Source: Okibacterium sp. HSC-33S16 (GTDB taxonomy: Bacteria > Actinomycetota > Actinomycetes > Actinomycetales > Microbacteriaceae). Taken from it: 64,000 nucleotides of DNA. The stretch covers positions 234,526-298,525 of the forward strand of contig NZ_JALJZZ010000004.1 in the NCBI RefSeq assembly GCF_024171565.1, written 5' to 3'. A model generated the notes under the pieces. The model was not told the DNA's origin. It saw only the letters and a list, made by a program, of their open reading frames with translations, and ran no database searches. The position numbers were made by a program, and so were the translations under genes. Positions 8,035 to 18,669 of this stretch are shown one piece after another. Positions within the stretch are counted from its first letter, which is position 1, and every line of letters begins with the position of its first letter.

Positions 8035-9792
8035 ATGTCTGAACGCACGCCGCGCGCACCGATTCGCACGGTCCTGCTCTGGACCCTGCTCGCGGTCGGC
8101 GTGCTCACCGTGGCCGCGGTCGCGTGGATTGGGCTGCGCGGTGGTGCCGCAGCCGACGAGCTGCGCTCGGCTAAGGCCGTTGCCTACACGCTAAGAGACC
8201 AGTTGCTGGCCGGGGACACCGCCGGAGCAACCGCATCGAACGCCGAGTTGATCGCCACAACCGAGCGTGCTGCCGAGCTCACGTCGGATGTGATCTGGCG
8301 GGCGGCCGAACACGTGCCATTCATTGGTCCGAATCTCTCGGTTGTCGGGGAGAGTGCGGCCGTCGTCAACGCCCTGGCCGCAGACGTGGCGCGGCCTCTG
8401 CTGCCGCTCGCCGAGACCATCGACTTTGCCTCCGTGACCGGGTCAGCCGTCGACCTGGCGCCACTCGCCGCAGCGGCGCCTGCACTCTCTGAGGCCCGGG
8501 AGGTCGTCGAGCCGCTGCGCTCCCGGATGCGGTCACTCGACACCGGTGCCGTGCTCCCGTTTATCCGCGACGCCGTGAGCGAGTTGGACGGGCTCGTCGA
8601 GACGACGGCAGACACGGTGGCGTCGCTCGACCGTGCCGCAACCCTGCTCCCGGCCATGCTCGGCGGGAGTGAGCCCCGCAGCTACCTCATGCTTGTGCAG
8701 AACAGTGCCGAACTGCGTGCCTCAGGTGGTCTGGTGGGAGCGACGGCGGTGCTGACGGCATCCGCTGGGCAGATTAGTGTTTCAGATCAGAAATCGAGCG
8801 CAGATTACCCGGTGCTGGCCACGCCGGTGCTGCCGGTCACGCCGGCCGAGGCGAACCTCTACGGTGACAAGCTCGGTCGGTATGTGATGGATGTGAACCT
8901 GACGCCCGAGTTCGCGCGATCGGCCGAGCTTGCACTCGCCATGGCGGAGCCGGTGTATGGGCGCACCTTCGATGGTGTTGTGGCGATCGACCCGTACGTG
9001 CTCGGCCGGGTGCTCGCGGCGACCGGGCCGGTGTCGGTGACGCCGGATCTCGTGCTCACCGATGCCAACGTGGTGCAGGTGCTGCTCAGTGATGTGTACA
9101 GGGACGTTGCGGATCCGCTGGCGCAGGACGCGTTCTTTGCCGCAGCGACGGATGCTGTGTTCGCGGCCGTGACGGCAGACGGCGTCGACCCGCGCGCCCT
9201 GCTCGGGGCGCTGATTGACGGGGCTTCAGCTGGGCGGATCCTGCTCTGGAGTGCCCACGACGACGAGCAGGAGGCGCTCGCCGAAACGACGCTGGCCGGA
9301 AGCCTGCCGGCCGCGACAGAGAACGCCGTCGGGTTCTATCTCAATGATGCCACCGGCGGGAAGATGGGCGTCTATCTCGACGCGTCGGCCAACATGGGCT
9401 GCGCGCCCGCCGACACGGGCGCTACGCACCGCGCGGAGATCACCCTGACCAGCACGGCGCCGGCAGACGCTGGCGCCGCCCTTCCCGAATACGTCACGGG
9501 CAACGGCATCTTCGGGGTGCTCGCCGGGGAGATCCGTACGCAGGTGCTCGTGGTGCTTCCGCCCGGCGCGCAGGTGCTGACGGCGACACGTGGCGACGAC
9601 AAACTCGCCACCATTGGTCGGGACGACGCCGGCCGCACCGTGGTCTCGATCTTTGTCCAGGTGGCGCCAGGGGAGTCGGTGACGGTCACCGTCGACGTCG
9701 TGGCAGACACGGTCGAGACGGTGGTGTCGACACCCGGTGTGGAGCTCTCCCACCCCGAACGGGGATATGTGCAATGCCCAACCAAGGAATAA
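8035..9792 (+). CDS. DUF4012 extracytoplasmic protein
   Basis: A 585-residue protein: one N-terminal membrane helix (about residues 12-33), an Ala-rich helical region, then a large external domain beginning at YLMLVQNSAELRASGGLVGATAVL, a segment typical of DUF4012. DUF4012 proteins are widespread in Actinobacteria, often near surface polysaccharide genes, with no proven function. ATG 8035 has GAAGGA directly upstream, and a TATGCT -10-like box lies about 60 bases before it. The LPXTG protein follows 86 bases downstream on the same strand, suggesting a surface-associated pair. Confidence 0.85.
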   Translation: MSERTPRAPIRTVLLWTLLAVGVLTVAAVAWIGLRGGAAADELRSAKAVAYTLRDQLLAGDTAGATASNAELIATTERAAELTSDVIWRAAEHVPFIGPNLSVVGESAAVVNALAADVARPLLPLAETIDFASVTGSAVDLAPLAAAAPALSEAREVVEPLRSRMRSLDTGAVLPFIRDAVSELDGLVETTADTVASLDRAATLLPAMLGGSEPRSYLMLVQNSAELRASGGLVGATAVLTASAGQISVSDQKSSADYPVLATPVLPVTPAEANLYGDKLGRYVMDVNLTPEFARSAELALAMAEPVYGRTFDGVVAIDPYVLGRVLAATGPVSVTPDLVLTDANVVQVLLSDVYRDVADPLAQDAFFAAATDAVFAAVTADGVDPRALLGALIDGASAGRILLWSAHDDEQEALAETTLAGSLPAATENAVGFYLNDATGGKMGVYLDASANMGCAPADTGATHRAEITLTSTAPADAGAALPEYVTGNGIFGVLAGEIRTQVLVVLPPGAQVLTATRGDDKLATIGRDDAGRTVVSIFVQVAPGESVTVTVDVVADTVETVVSTPGVELSHPERGYVQCPTKE

Positions 9793-9878
9793 CCTGAGAA
9801 TCACTCACATTTGGTTGGGGCGGGTCGATCCCGATTCAGCCGCCTCACCATTGTGTGCCGAGCGAAGGAGCGTGTGAG

Positions 9879-10400
9879 GTGTTTTCTCGAGCAATCGTCG
9901 TGGCCGCCGTGGCCGTGGCCGCAGCACTGTCCCTGCCAACGGCCGCGGCGGCAGAGCAGTATCCTCCGCGAGGCGGTGCCGCCGTTGCGATCGTCGGCTG
10001 CAAGGCACAGTTCGTCGCTGAGCCGGGCTACTTCGAACCCGGCGAAACCGTCACCTTCGTGATCACCGGCGCCAACGACCGGGAGATCACGGTGACCCCC
10101 GCTGCCCTGCGGGCAAAGACCTTCCCGGGCTTCACGGCAGCGAGCGACGGCAGCCTCGTGGTCAACGTGAACTCGCCGGCGCGCACGAGCGGCGAATACG
10201 AGCTCACCACCACCGGCACGCAAAGCCCGACCCGCGGTCCGATCGTGTTCACTCCGACGTCGAGCTGTAACCCGAGCGAGAACACCGCGCTGCCCAACAC
10301 CGGCGCGAACCTCACCCCGGTGTGGCTCGGTGGCGGCATGCTCCTCGTCGGCGGCTTCGCCCTCGGCGGCGCCTGGGTCGTCCGTCGGAAGCGCGTGTGA
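9879..10400 (+). CDS. LPXTG-anchored cell-wall surface protein
   Basis: A 173-residue sortase substrate: Sec signal peptide (FSRAIVVAAVAVAAALS, likely cleaved after TAAAA), a compact external domain of about 100 residues with two cysteines, then LPNTG at 138-142, a hydrophobic helix and the basic tail RRKRV. GTG 9879 is chosen because AAGGAG lies 8 bases upstream and the signal peptide starts there. The external domain (EPGYFEPGETVTFVITG...) looks Ig-like. No sortase gene is in the window. The role is probably surface display; the ligand is unknown. Confidence 0.85.
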   Translation: MFSRAIVVAAVAVAAALSLPTAAAAEQYPPRGGAAVAIVGCKAQFVAEPGYFEPGETVTFVITGANDREITVTPAALRAKTFPGFTAASDGSLVVNVNSPARTSGEYELTTTGTQSPTRGPIVFTPTSSCNPSENTALPNTGANLTPVWLGGGMLLVGGFALGGAWVVRRKRV

Positions 10401-10515
10401 CGCACCCCCTGCCCGCCTCGCGAACCGCACATTCTGTGTGCGGGGAGCGGCAGCATCCGTTCGTGTCCTCCGCGCCCCGATTTATCGGCTATTCTTATTG
10501 AGGCCCTCGGGCCAT

Positions 10516-10589
<74 letters not shown>

Positions 10590-10597
10590 CAGATCAG

Positions 10598-10629
10598 CCG
10601 TTCGGTTCTATGAACCGGGCGGTTTTTTT
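10598..10629 (+). terminator. Rho-independent terminator after tRNA-Pro
   Basis: A GC-rich hairpin (CCGTTCGGTTC ... GAACCGGGCGG) followed by seven T residues, ideally placed to end the tRNA-Pro transcript. Confidence 0.85.
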
Positions 10630-10739
10630 GTTTCCCTCGCGGCTGCGTCGGCAGAAGGATAAAGCGCCGAGGAACGGATGCCGGTGGCCCGGTTGATCCA
10701 GTTCTCGGCGCGATGTCCGTGTGCGGCGTCGCGGCCGAC

Positions 10740-11714
10740 CTACGTGCGCGCCACCAGGGTGAGCAGTGTCGCTTCAGGGCGGCAGGCGAACCGCACAGGG
10801 GCGTAGATCGAGGTGCCGAGCCCGGCGCTGACGTGCAGGAACGCGGAGCGCAGGGCGTGGCGCCAGAGGCTCAGGCCCTTCACTTGCGCGCGCGGGATGT
10901 CGCAGTTGGTGACGAGCGCCCCGAACCCTGGCACGCAGACCTGGCCGCCGTGGGTGTGGCCGGCGAGGATGAGGTCGGCGCCGTGGTTGACGAACGAGTT
11001 GAGTACGCGCTGGTACGGCGCGTGAGCGACTCCGATGTGCACGACGTCACCAGGGGAGGTGGACGCGAGGCTGTCGTCGTCCTGCTGGGCGTCGAGCAGA
11101 CCGGTGAGAAGGTCGAGGCGGTCAGCGCCGATGTGCGGGTCGTCGACCCCGAAGACCTTGAACGTCGTGCCGTGGAGAGTCACGGTGCCGACGGCGTTGT
11201 TGAGTGCCTGCCAGCCGAGCGCATCCTGGAAGAACGACTCGAGCCGAGCCGTGTCGAGGTTGCGAACCCGCTTCTTCGGCGCCGAGCCGCTCGACGATGG
11301 GCCGGCGAAGTAGCGCAACCAGTTCTTGCGCTGCGGCCCGTAGTAGTCGTTCGAGCCATTGACGTAGAGGCCAGGCACGCCGCCGAACTCGGCAAAGGCG
11401 CGTTCAATACCCGGGATGCCGTCTTCGTGTCCCAGGTTATCGCCGGTGTCAACGATGAGGTCGGGCTTCAACTCGGCGAGCTGCCGCACCCAGGCTTGTT
11501 TGTCACGCTGCCACGGCGCCATGTGCAGGTCGGAGAGGTGAAGAATGGTGACGGATGCTGCGCCTTTCGGCAACACAGGAACCGTCTCTTCTCGCAGTGT
11601 GAACTGCTTCCGCTCGACCAGCGAGCCCCACGCGAATGCGGCGCTACCGGCGAGGGCCAGGGCGCCAAAGGCTACCCCGACCCTCCCTGTCACGCGCGAT
11701 GCGGATTCGCTCAC
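10740..11714 (-). CDS. Metallophosphoesterase, membrane-anchored
   Basis: A 324-residue calcineurin-like phosphoesterase with an N-terminal membrane helix. Metal-binding motifs are in order: DLHMAPW, DTGDNLGHE, NGSNDYYG (in place of the usual GNHD, as in related actinobacterial members) and GHTHGGQ. It is the second gene of an operon: its ATG overlaps the stop of the PBP gene by 4 bases (ATGA), implying translational coupling. The same pair, PonA2 followed by a metallophosphoesterase, occurs in mycobacteria (Rv3682-Rv3683), pointing to a cell-envelope role. The substrate is unknown. Confidence 0.9.
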   Translation of the reverse strand: MSESASRVTGRVGVAFGALALAGSAAFAWGSLVERKQFTLREETVPVLPKGAASVTILHLSDLHMAPWQRDKQAWVRQLAELKPDLIVDTGDNLGHEDGIPGIERAFAEFGGVPGLYVNGSNDYYGPQRKNWLRYFAGPSSSGSAPKKRVRNLDTARLESFFQDALGWQALNNAVGTVTLHGTTFKVFGVDDPHIGADRLDLLTGLLDAQQDDDSLASTSPGDVVHIGVAHAPYQRVLNSFVNHGADLILAGHTHGGQVCVPGFGALVTNCDIPRAQVKGLSLWRHALRSAFLHVSAGLGTSIYAPVRFACRPEATLLTLVART

Positions 11715-14269
11715 TCGCAGGCTTGTCTCTTGACGGTGATCGTCACGGTCTGGCCGGCGGCGAGCTGGGTGTCCGCAGCGGGGTTCTGCTTGGACACCAC
11801 ACCCTTGCCTGGGCCAGCTTCCGGGTCGACCTCACATTCGCCGGCGACGCCGTAGCCAACCCCTTCAAGGGTCTTCTTGGCCGCTTCCGGGTCAGCGCCG
11901 ACGACGTTCGGCACGGTCACCGGGGCGACGCCGCTCGACGGGCGCAGGGTGATTGTCGAACCTGTGGCGACTTCGCTGCCCGCACCCGGATCCGTGGCGG
12001 CCACGAGGCCAGCGCCGATGCTTGAGTCAACCGGAGCTCCGACCTGGACGCCGAAGCCGGACTTCTCGAGAATCGAGGTCGCCGCTTCAACGGACTGTCC
12101 GGCAACCTCAGGAACCGCGACGCGCTTCGCCTTGATCAGCGACTCGCTCGGGTCGGGGAACGCGTCTCCGCCGTACTTCGCGATCGACGACTTGAGGATC
12201 CCGCTGAACACGGCGAACTTCGCGCTGAAGCCCGTCACGCCCCTTTTCACGTTGACGTCGTACATGCTCGAGGATCCTGAGACGTTTCCGATCCAGAGCG
12301 AGGTGATGGCGTTGCTCGTACCACCGGTGATCCAGGAGTGCACCGCGTCATCCGCGGTTCCGGTCTTACCCATGAGGGGAGCGCCGGACACTGCGGCGCG
12401 AGACGCCGTGCCGCCGCCCTTGAAGACCGTCTCCATGGCAAACGTTGCGGCATGAGCGACCTCGGGGGTCACGGCTTGCGTGCAGGTGCTCTTCGGCGCG
12501 GCGATCTCGGCCCCGTCCGGGCCGATCACCTTGTCGATGGCGATCGGCGTGCAGGTGAGGCCGCTGTGTGCGATACCGGCAATAGCGGTTGCGAGCGACA
12601 GCGGAGCGATTTCGTTGGCACCAAGCAGGGTTGCCGGGAAGCGCTCGAGTGGCTTTCCGTCAGCGCGGTGAACTCCCATGTCTTCTGCACCCTGGAAGAT
12701 CGAGCACATGTCGAGCTTCTGCGCCATGGCGATGAACGCGGTGTTCACCGAGCGGCGGGTGGCGTCGATCGGGGTGATCGAGCCGGGGCTCGTGCCGTCG
12801 TAGTTCTTCGGGGTGTACGACTGGGTGTAATTCCCTGAACAGCTGTCTGTCCACTTGGAGAAGGTGCGCTTGGCCCCGTTCACCGACTCGTTGAGCGAGT
12901 GCCCCTCTTTGAGCCAGTCAAGGAGGATGAATGCCTTGAACGTTGAGCCGACCTGGAAGCCGGACGATCCGCCGTAGCCCTTGTCAGTGTTGTAGTTCAC
13001 CGAGGTGTACTCGTTGCTCGTCGCAGTGACCGCGGGGTCATTGCTGAAGATCTTGTTCTGCGCCATCGCGAGCACGCGGCCGGTTCCGGGCTGGACGGTC
13101 GAGGCCGCCGCACCGATATTGGTTCGCGCCATCGAGTGAGGGATCTGTGCATCGAGCGAGGCCTGGCTGGCGGCCTGCAGGTCGAGGTCCAGAGTGGTGT
13201 AGATCTGGAGTCCACCGCGTCGAAGCGCGGCAGCGCGTTCTTCCTTCGTTGCGCCGAACGCCGGGTCCTGCTTGACGATCCAGGTCACATAGTCACAGAA
13301 GAATGCGGCGTTTCCGGCGGTCTGGCATCCGCTGCTCGGCGGCTGGATCGCCGGAGTAATCGGCGCAGCGATGGCCCAAGCGTGCTGCTCTGCCGTGATC
13401 TTGCCGTGCTCGAGCATGTCGTCGAGCACGTAGTCGCGACGGATCTTGGTCTTGGAATAACCGTCCGCCGCACCGTTGACCTCGTTGGCCGGCTTGTCGA
13501 TGCGGAGGTTGCTCGGGTTGTTCACCATGGCGACGAGGGTCGCTGCCTGCTCGACGTTGAGGTCGATGGCGTTGACGTTGAAGTAGTACTTGGCGGCAGC
13601 CTGAATGCCGTAGGTACGGGCACCGAAGTTGGCGATGTTCAGGTAGCCGAGAAGGATGTCGTCCTTCGAGTAGTCCTTTTCAACACCGATGGCGAGACGC
13701 ATTTCCTTGAGCTTGCGCGCAGCACCCTCGGCGCCGCTCGCCGTCGTAGCGTCTTCCGCACACGCGTTGAGCTCCTCGTTGGTTGCCGACTCGGTCTCAC
13801 ACTGCTGGATGAGCACGTTCTTCACGTACTGCTGCGTGATCGACGATCCACCCTGGGTCTGGCCACCGACCACATAGGTCTTGAAGATGGCTCGAGCGGT
13901 ACCGATGATGTCGACGCCACCGTGCTCGAAGAAGCGCGGGTCCTCAGCGGCAACCGCGGCGTCCTTCGCGAACTGCGACACCTGGTCGCTCGTGACTTCT
14001 TCACGGTTCTGGTCGTAGAACGACGCGAGCAACGGCGTGCTGCCGTCGGACGCGGTCGCGTAAATATTGGTCTTTTCCATCGACTGACCCACTTTGAGGT
14101 AGTCGGGAAGTCCGTCGAACACACCGATGGTGTTGTTCGCGGTCATGCCGGTAACGGCAAGTGCGGGGGTCACGGCAGCGGTCACGAGGATTCCGGCTGC
14201 GACACTCAGGCCGACGAAGCCGAGGAAGCCCCCGAGCACACCTCTAGCCGTGCGTTTTTGTTCAGGCAT
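11711..14269 (-). CDS. ponA2: Bifunctional class A PBP with two PASTA domains (PonA2 type)
   Basis: An 852-residue peptidoglycan synthase: an N-terminal membrane helix, a GT51 glycosyltransferase domain (AEDPRFFEHGGVDIIG, GGSSITQQYVKN), a transpeptidase domain with active-site SxxK in GSTFKAF, SVN in RRSVNTAF and KTG in GKTGTADD, then two C-terminal PASTA domains (from about residue 710) that bind peptidoglycan stems. It polymerises and crosslinks the wall. ATG 14269 has no ribosome site but has TAAAGT exactly 6 bases upstream, suggesting a leaderless mRNA. The metallophosphoesterase downstream overlaps by 4 bases. Synteny with mycobacterial ponA2 supports the symbol. Confidence 0.93.
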   Translation of the reverse strand: MPEQKRTARGVLGGFLGFVGLSVAAGILVTAAVTPALAVTGMTANNTIGVFDGLPDYLKVGQSMEKTNIYATASDGSTPLLASFYDQNREEVTSDQVSQFAKDAAVAAEDPRFFEHGGVDIIGTARAIFKTYVVGGQTQGGSSITQQYVKNVLIQQCETESATNEELNACAEDATTASGAEGAARKLKEMRLAIGVEKDYSKDDILLGYLNIANFGARTYGIQAAAKYYFNVNAIDLNVEQAATLVAMVNNPSNLRIDKPANEVNGAADGYSKTKIRRDYVLDDMLEHGKITAEQHAWAIAAPITPAIQPPSSGCQTAGNAAFFCDYVTWIVKQDPAFGATKEERAAALRRGGLQIYTTLDLDLQAASQASLDAQIPHSMARTNIGAAASTVQPGTGRVLAMAQNKIFSNDPAVTATSNEYTSVNYNTDKGYGGSSGFQVGSTFKAFILLDWLKEGHSLNESVNGAKRTFSKWTDSCSGNYTQSYTPKNYDGTSPGSITPIDATRRSVNTAFIAMAQKLDMCSIFQGAEDMGVHRADGKPLERFPATLLGANEIAPLSLATAIAGIAHSGLTCTPIAIDKVIGPDGAEIAAPKSTCTQAVTPEVAHAATFAMETVFKGGGTASRAAVSGAPLMGKTGTADDAVHSWITGGTSNAITSLWIGNVSGSSSMYDVNVKRGVTGFSAKFAVFSGILKSSIAKYGGDAFPDPSESLIKAKRVAVPEVAGQSVEAATSILEKSGFGVQVGAPVDSSIGAGLVAATDPGAGSEVATGSTITLRPSSGVAPVTVPNVVGADPEAAKKTLEGVGYGVAGECEVDPEAGPGKGVVSKQNPAADTQLAAGQTVTITVKRQACE

Positions 14270-14281
14270 AGGATCACTTTA
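14270..14281 (-). promoter_or_regulatory. Candidate leaderless -10 box for the PBP gene
   Basis: Read on the minus strand, TAAAGT (14281-14276) is followed by GATCCT and then the ATG start codon. This 6-base gap would place transcription initiation at the A of ATG. No convincing -35 element is visible. Confidence 0.5.
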
Positions 14282-14398
14282 AGCGACAAATCTGTAAAAG
14301 CGCCTTAATGGGCGTAGCGGAGGGTCAGCGCCCGCGCTGTGTCGCCGGACTTCGCGGCCCCCTGATGTCGTTCTCATCACCGATACCGAAGGACCACC

Positions 14399-14560
14399 AT
14401 GACCCGCTGGGAGTACCTCACGACCCCCCTCATGATTCACAACACCGCCGCAATCCTCAATAACTGGGGATCCGACGGCTGGGAGCTGGTGCAGGTTGTC
14501 AACGGCCCCGAGGGTGGGCTCGTTGCGTACCTCAAGCGCCCGATTGCCGAGGCTAACTAG
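14399..14560 (+). CDS. DUF4177-type small protein, 53 aa
   Basis: A 53-residue protein (MTRWEYLTTPLM ... NNWGSDGWELVQVV ... LKRP) with the WEY...GWELV...LKR pattern of DUF4177 proteins. AAGGA precedes ATG 14399 at 5 bases. Its TAG stop shares one base with the GTG start of ridA, so the two are translationally coupled. The function is unknown; in Actinobacteria this small protein is often paired with RidA next to the PonA2 region. Confidence 0.85.
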   Translation: MTRWEYLTTPLMIHNTAAILNNWGSDGWELVQVVNGPEGGLVAYLKRPIAEAN

Positions 14561-15021
14561 TGGCCCGCATCACCGACCGGCTCGCTGAGCTGGGGCTCGA
14601 GCTTCCTGCTGTCGCCGCGCCCGTCGCCGCCTACGTTCCCGCCGTCGTGCAGGGCAACCTCGTCTACACCTCCGGCCAGTTGCCGTTCGTGTACGGTTCC
14701 CTCCCGGCGACCGGCAAGGTCGGCGCAGACGTTTCCGCTGAAGACGCGCAAGCGTATGCGAAGACCTGCGCACTCAACGCGCTGGCCGCGGCGGAGAGCG
14801 TGATCGGCTCGCTCGACCGCGTGACGCAGGTGGTGAAGGTGACCGGCTTCGTGGCATCCGACCCCACCTTCACCGGACAACCGGCTGTCATCAACGGCGC
14901 ATCGACTGTACTGGGCGAGATCTTCGGTGACGCCGGTATTCACGCCCGGTCAGCCGTTGGCGTTGCGGTGTTGCCGATGGACGCGCCTGTCGAGGTGGAG
15001 CTGGTGCTCGCGTTTGCCTAG
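14560..15021 (+). CDS. RidA-family protein (enamine/imine deaminase type)
   Basis: A 153-residue YjgF/RidA-fold protein; the family hydrolyses reactive 2-aminoacrylate-type imines. Conserved elements: GNLVYTSGQLPFVYG, NALAAAESVIGSLDRVTQVVKVTGFVA and HARSAVGVAVLPMDAPVEVELVLA; the Arg in HARSAVG sits at the position of the substrate-binding Arg of active RidA. The GTG start overlaps the stop of the DUF4177 gene by one base. It resembles mycobacterial Rv3678c in length and context. A tandem repeat begins at its stop codon. Confidence 0.88.
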   Translation: MARITDRLAELGLELPAVAAPVAAYVPAVVQGNLVYTSGQLPFVYGSLPATGKVGADVSAEDAQAYAKTCALNALAAAESVIGSLDRVTQVVKVTGFVASDPTFTGQPAVINGASTVLGEIFGDAGIHARSAVGVAVLPMDAPVEVELVLAFA

Positions 15022-15125
15022 CTGACGCCCGCGTTGGCCGAGCTGACGGTCGCGTTGGCCGAGCTAGCCCGCACGTTCGCCGAGTTGACGGTCGCATTGG
15101 CCGAGCTGACGCCCGCGTTGGCCGA
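15021..15125. repeat. Five tandem 21-bp imperfect repeats
   Basis: Five head-to-tail 21-base units without gaps: 15021-15041, 15042-15062, 15063-15083, 15084-15104 and 15105-15125, consensus GCTGACGSYCGCGTTGGCCGA. Units 1 and 5 are identical; unit 3 is the most diverged. The first unit begins at the last base of the ridA stop, and the end of ridA (GTGCTCGCGTTTGCCTAG) resembles one unit, suggesting the array grew from the gene end. Because 21 is a multiple of 3, all frames stay open; on the minus strand it reads as SANATVS-like heptads, which I do not consider a gene. Confidence 0.9.
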
Positions 15126-15143
15126 GTAACCGACGCCGGGCAC

Positions 15144-15204
15144 GGAGAAAGCGCTGATACACGGATGCCTATGGGCACGAACTCCGTGCATCGGCGCTTT
15201 TTCC
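15144..15204 (+). terminator. Hairpin with T-run after ridA and the repeat array
   Basis: Arms 15144-15165 and 15183-15204 match at 19 of 22 positions, with several further G-U pairs possible, and the right arm carries TTTTT. It would terminate the DUF4177-ridA transcript beyond the repeat array. Confidence 0.75.
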
Positions 15205-15312
15205 TTATGCGCCGTCTCCAGCTCGCCCTTCACCCGGGCACGTCAGCGTCCAACTTCGCACAGCGACTTCGCGTTCCACGGCACCGACCGCTGGGTCATG
15301 CACCATGGGCCG

Positions 15313-16158
15313 ATGAACGTACAAGCGTGGCTCAATTTGCGCGACGGCATTGCTCATCGCGGTGACGCCTTTGACGCGGGGTTCACCGGGTATGCCATCA
15401 GGAAGGCGATCGGCGAAGACCGGGTGCGGGTGGTCCGCCGTCAGTGGCTGTACACCCGGCGTTGCCCGGCGCCTCTCGTCACCGCGGCGTCACTCGGGGC
15501 TCGGCTCACCTGCCTCACCGCGGCCAAGCAACTCGACCTGTGGACGATCGACGATGATCGAACTCATCTCGCGGTGGCGCGACACGCTGTCGTGCGTCCG
15601 AGTGCCGGGCTTCGTCTGCACTGGGGCGAGCCGCTCGTGCCCGTCGGTCCCTTCGAGCTCGTCGATCCTGTCGAGAACCTGCTCGCTCACCTCGCAGACT
15701 GTCAGCCTTTCGAGAACGCCATCGTCGTTTTCGACTCTGCTGTGCGAAAGGAGATGGTGAATCACGTTCAGCTCAGCAAATGGCAACTGCGATCACGCGC
15801 CTTTCGGCGATTAGCGCAGGCGACAAGCCAGTTCAGCGACTCAGGCATTGAGAGCCTCCCCGTCATTCGGTTGCGACGTCGTGGTATCGAGATGCGGCAA
15901 CAAGTGTTCATTGATGGGCATCCCGTAGACGGTCTCATCGGCGAGCGACTGATCCTGCAGATCGATGGCTACGGACCCCACTCGGATCCCAAACAGCGTC
16001 GGCGGGACCTTGCCCAGGACGCCCGCCTCGTGTTGCGTGGCTACACCGTGCTGAGATTCGACTACTACCAGATCATGTACGGCTGGGACAGCGTGGAGGC
16101 GACAGTTCTCGCGGCAATGGCGCAAGGGCTGCACCTCAAGACACGGATCCAGCGCTAG
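15313..16158 (+). CDS. AbiEi/DUF559-type protein (Vsr-like nuclease fold)
   Basis: A 281-residue protein of a type abundant in Microbacteriaceae: an N-terminal winged-helix-like part (DAGFTGYAIRKAI ... VRVVRRQWLY) and a C-terminal DUF559/Vsr-like domain (FIDGHPVDGLIGERLILQIDGYGPH ... RRRDLAQDARLVLRGYTVLRFDYYQIMY). The E, D and D residues of GERLILQIDG and QDARL fit a PD-(D/E)xK nuclease core. ATG 15298 is an alternative start 5 codons upstream; neither has a clear ribosome site. No cognate AbiEii nucleotidyltransferase is adjacent, so it is an orphan. The function is unproven. Confidence 0.75.
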   Translation: MNVQAWLNLRDGIAHRGDAFDAGFTGYAIRKAIGEDRVRVVRRQWLYTRRCPAPLVTAASLGARLTCLTAAKQLDLWTIDDDRTHLAVARHAVVRPSAGLRLHWGEPLVPVGPFELVDPVENLLAHLADCQPFENAIVVFDSAVRKEMVNHVQLSKWQLRSRAFRRLAQATSQFSDSGIESLPVIRLRRRGIEMRQQVFIDGHPVDGLIGERLILQIDGYGPHSDPKQRRRDLAQDARLVLRGYTVLRFDYYQIMYGWDSVEATVLAAMAQGLHLKTRIQR

Positions 16159-16205
16159 TTCGCGTAGTTAACGTTTCGCACGCCACGCGCACTGGCTCGA
16201 GATAC

Positions 16206-16266
16206 GGAAAACGGCCCGGTACATGGAGAGGAGCGTCATCCTCCTCCGTGTCTCGGGCCGTTTTCC
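16206..16266. terminator. Bidirectional terminator hairpin
   Basis: GGAAAACGGCCCG... pairs with ...CGGGCCGTTTTCC (arms about 26 bases with a few mismatches), giving A-runs on the left and T-runs on the right. It sits between the convergent DUF559-type gene and acs and fits termination in both directions. Confidence 0.85.
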
Positions 16267-16284
16267 GTCCTGGAGTGCGACGGG

Positions 16285-18255
<1,971 letters not shown>

Positions 18256-18669
18256 GTTGTGGGTACTCGCTCCTTTGCGACGCGGGGTGCCGGTCACTTC
18301 TGTGTGACTCATACAGACTGTACCCCGAAAGCGACCCACCCAAACGGGAGCCAAAATGAGCCGTCTGAAACCGGTCCACTGTTTGGGGGACTCGAAGCGC
18401 GATTTCCGCTTGCATAAGCATGCATTCCGCGTATGCTTGGCAACGGCCGAATTCTTATATTCGAGCATGCGGCGTGATGATTCCCCCCAATCTAACGCCG
18501 CTTGTGGCGGCATCCATTTCCCCCAATGGATGTCGCCATCTAACTTTCTACGGGACCGTATCCGCCCGGCCCTCCACAGCCGGCCCTCCACAGCCGGTAC
18601 CCGCTGATTTTTATCCACGGATGCCTGCGGCCAGCTCCCCACACATCGCGGCGTTCATAACGTTGTGAC
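18256..18669. promoter_or_regulatory. 414-bp divergent promoter region, acs / Tad
   Basis: No convincing gene is present. Visible elements: palindrome TACAGACTGTA at 18312-18322 overlapping the acs -10 (TACAGT, minus strand); imperfect inverted repeat AAGCAT-N11-ATGCTT at 18416-18438 flanked by TTGC and GCAA; a CATCCAT/ATGGATG hairpin near 18512-18532; a perfect 14-bp tandem duplication CGGCCCTCCACAGC at 18567-18594; and TAACGT at 18658-18663, exactly 6 bases before the tadA ATG. These fit regulated divergent promoters; the regulators are unknown. Confidence 0.6.

Noticed and set aside
11711..11714. Frameshift between PBP and metallophosphoesterase
   Set aside because: The ATGA overlap is a normal coupled stop/start; both proteins are complete.
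13136..14308. A 390-codon plus-strand frame opposite the PBP gene
   Set aside because: Antisense to a well-conserved gene, no recognisable domain, no ribosome site.
15018..15233. Minus-strand 71-codon frame ending in SAN-x-x-x-S heptads
   Set aside because: It runs through the terminator hairpin and the 21-bp array; the periodic peptide is explained by the DNA repeat period. No ribosome site.
15313..16158. AbiE toxin-antitoxin system
   Set aside because: No AbiEii nucleotidyltransferase partner is next to it; single DUF559-type proteins are common orphans in this family.
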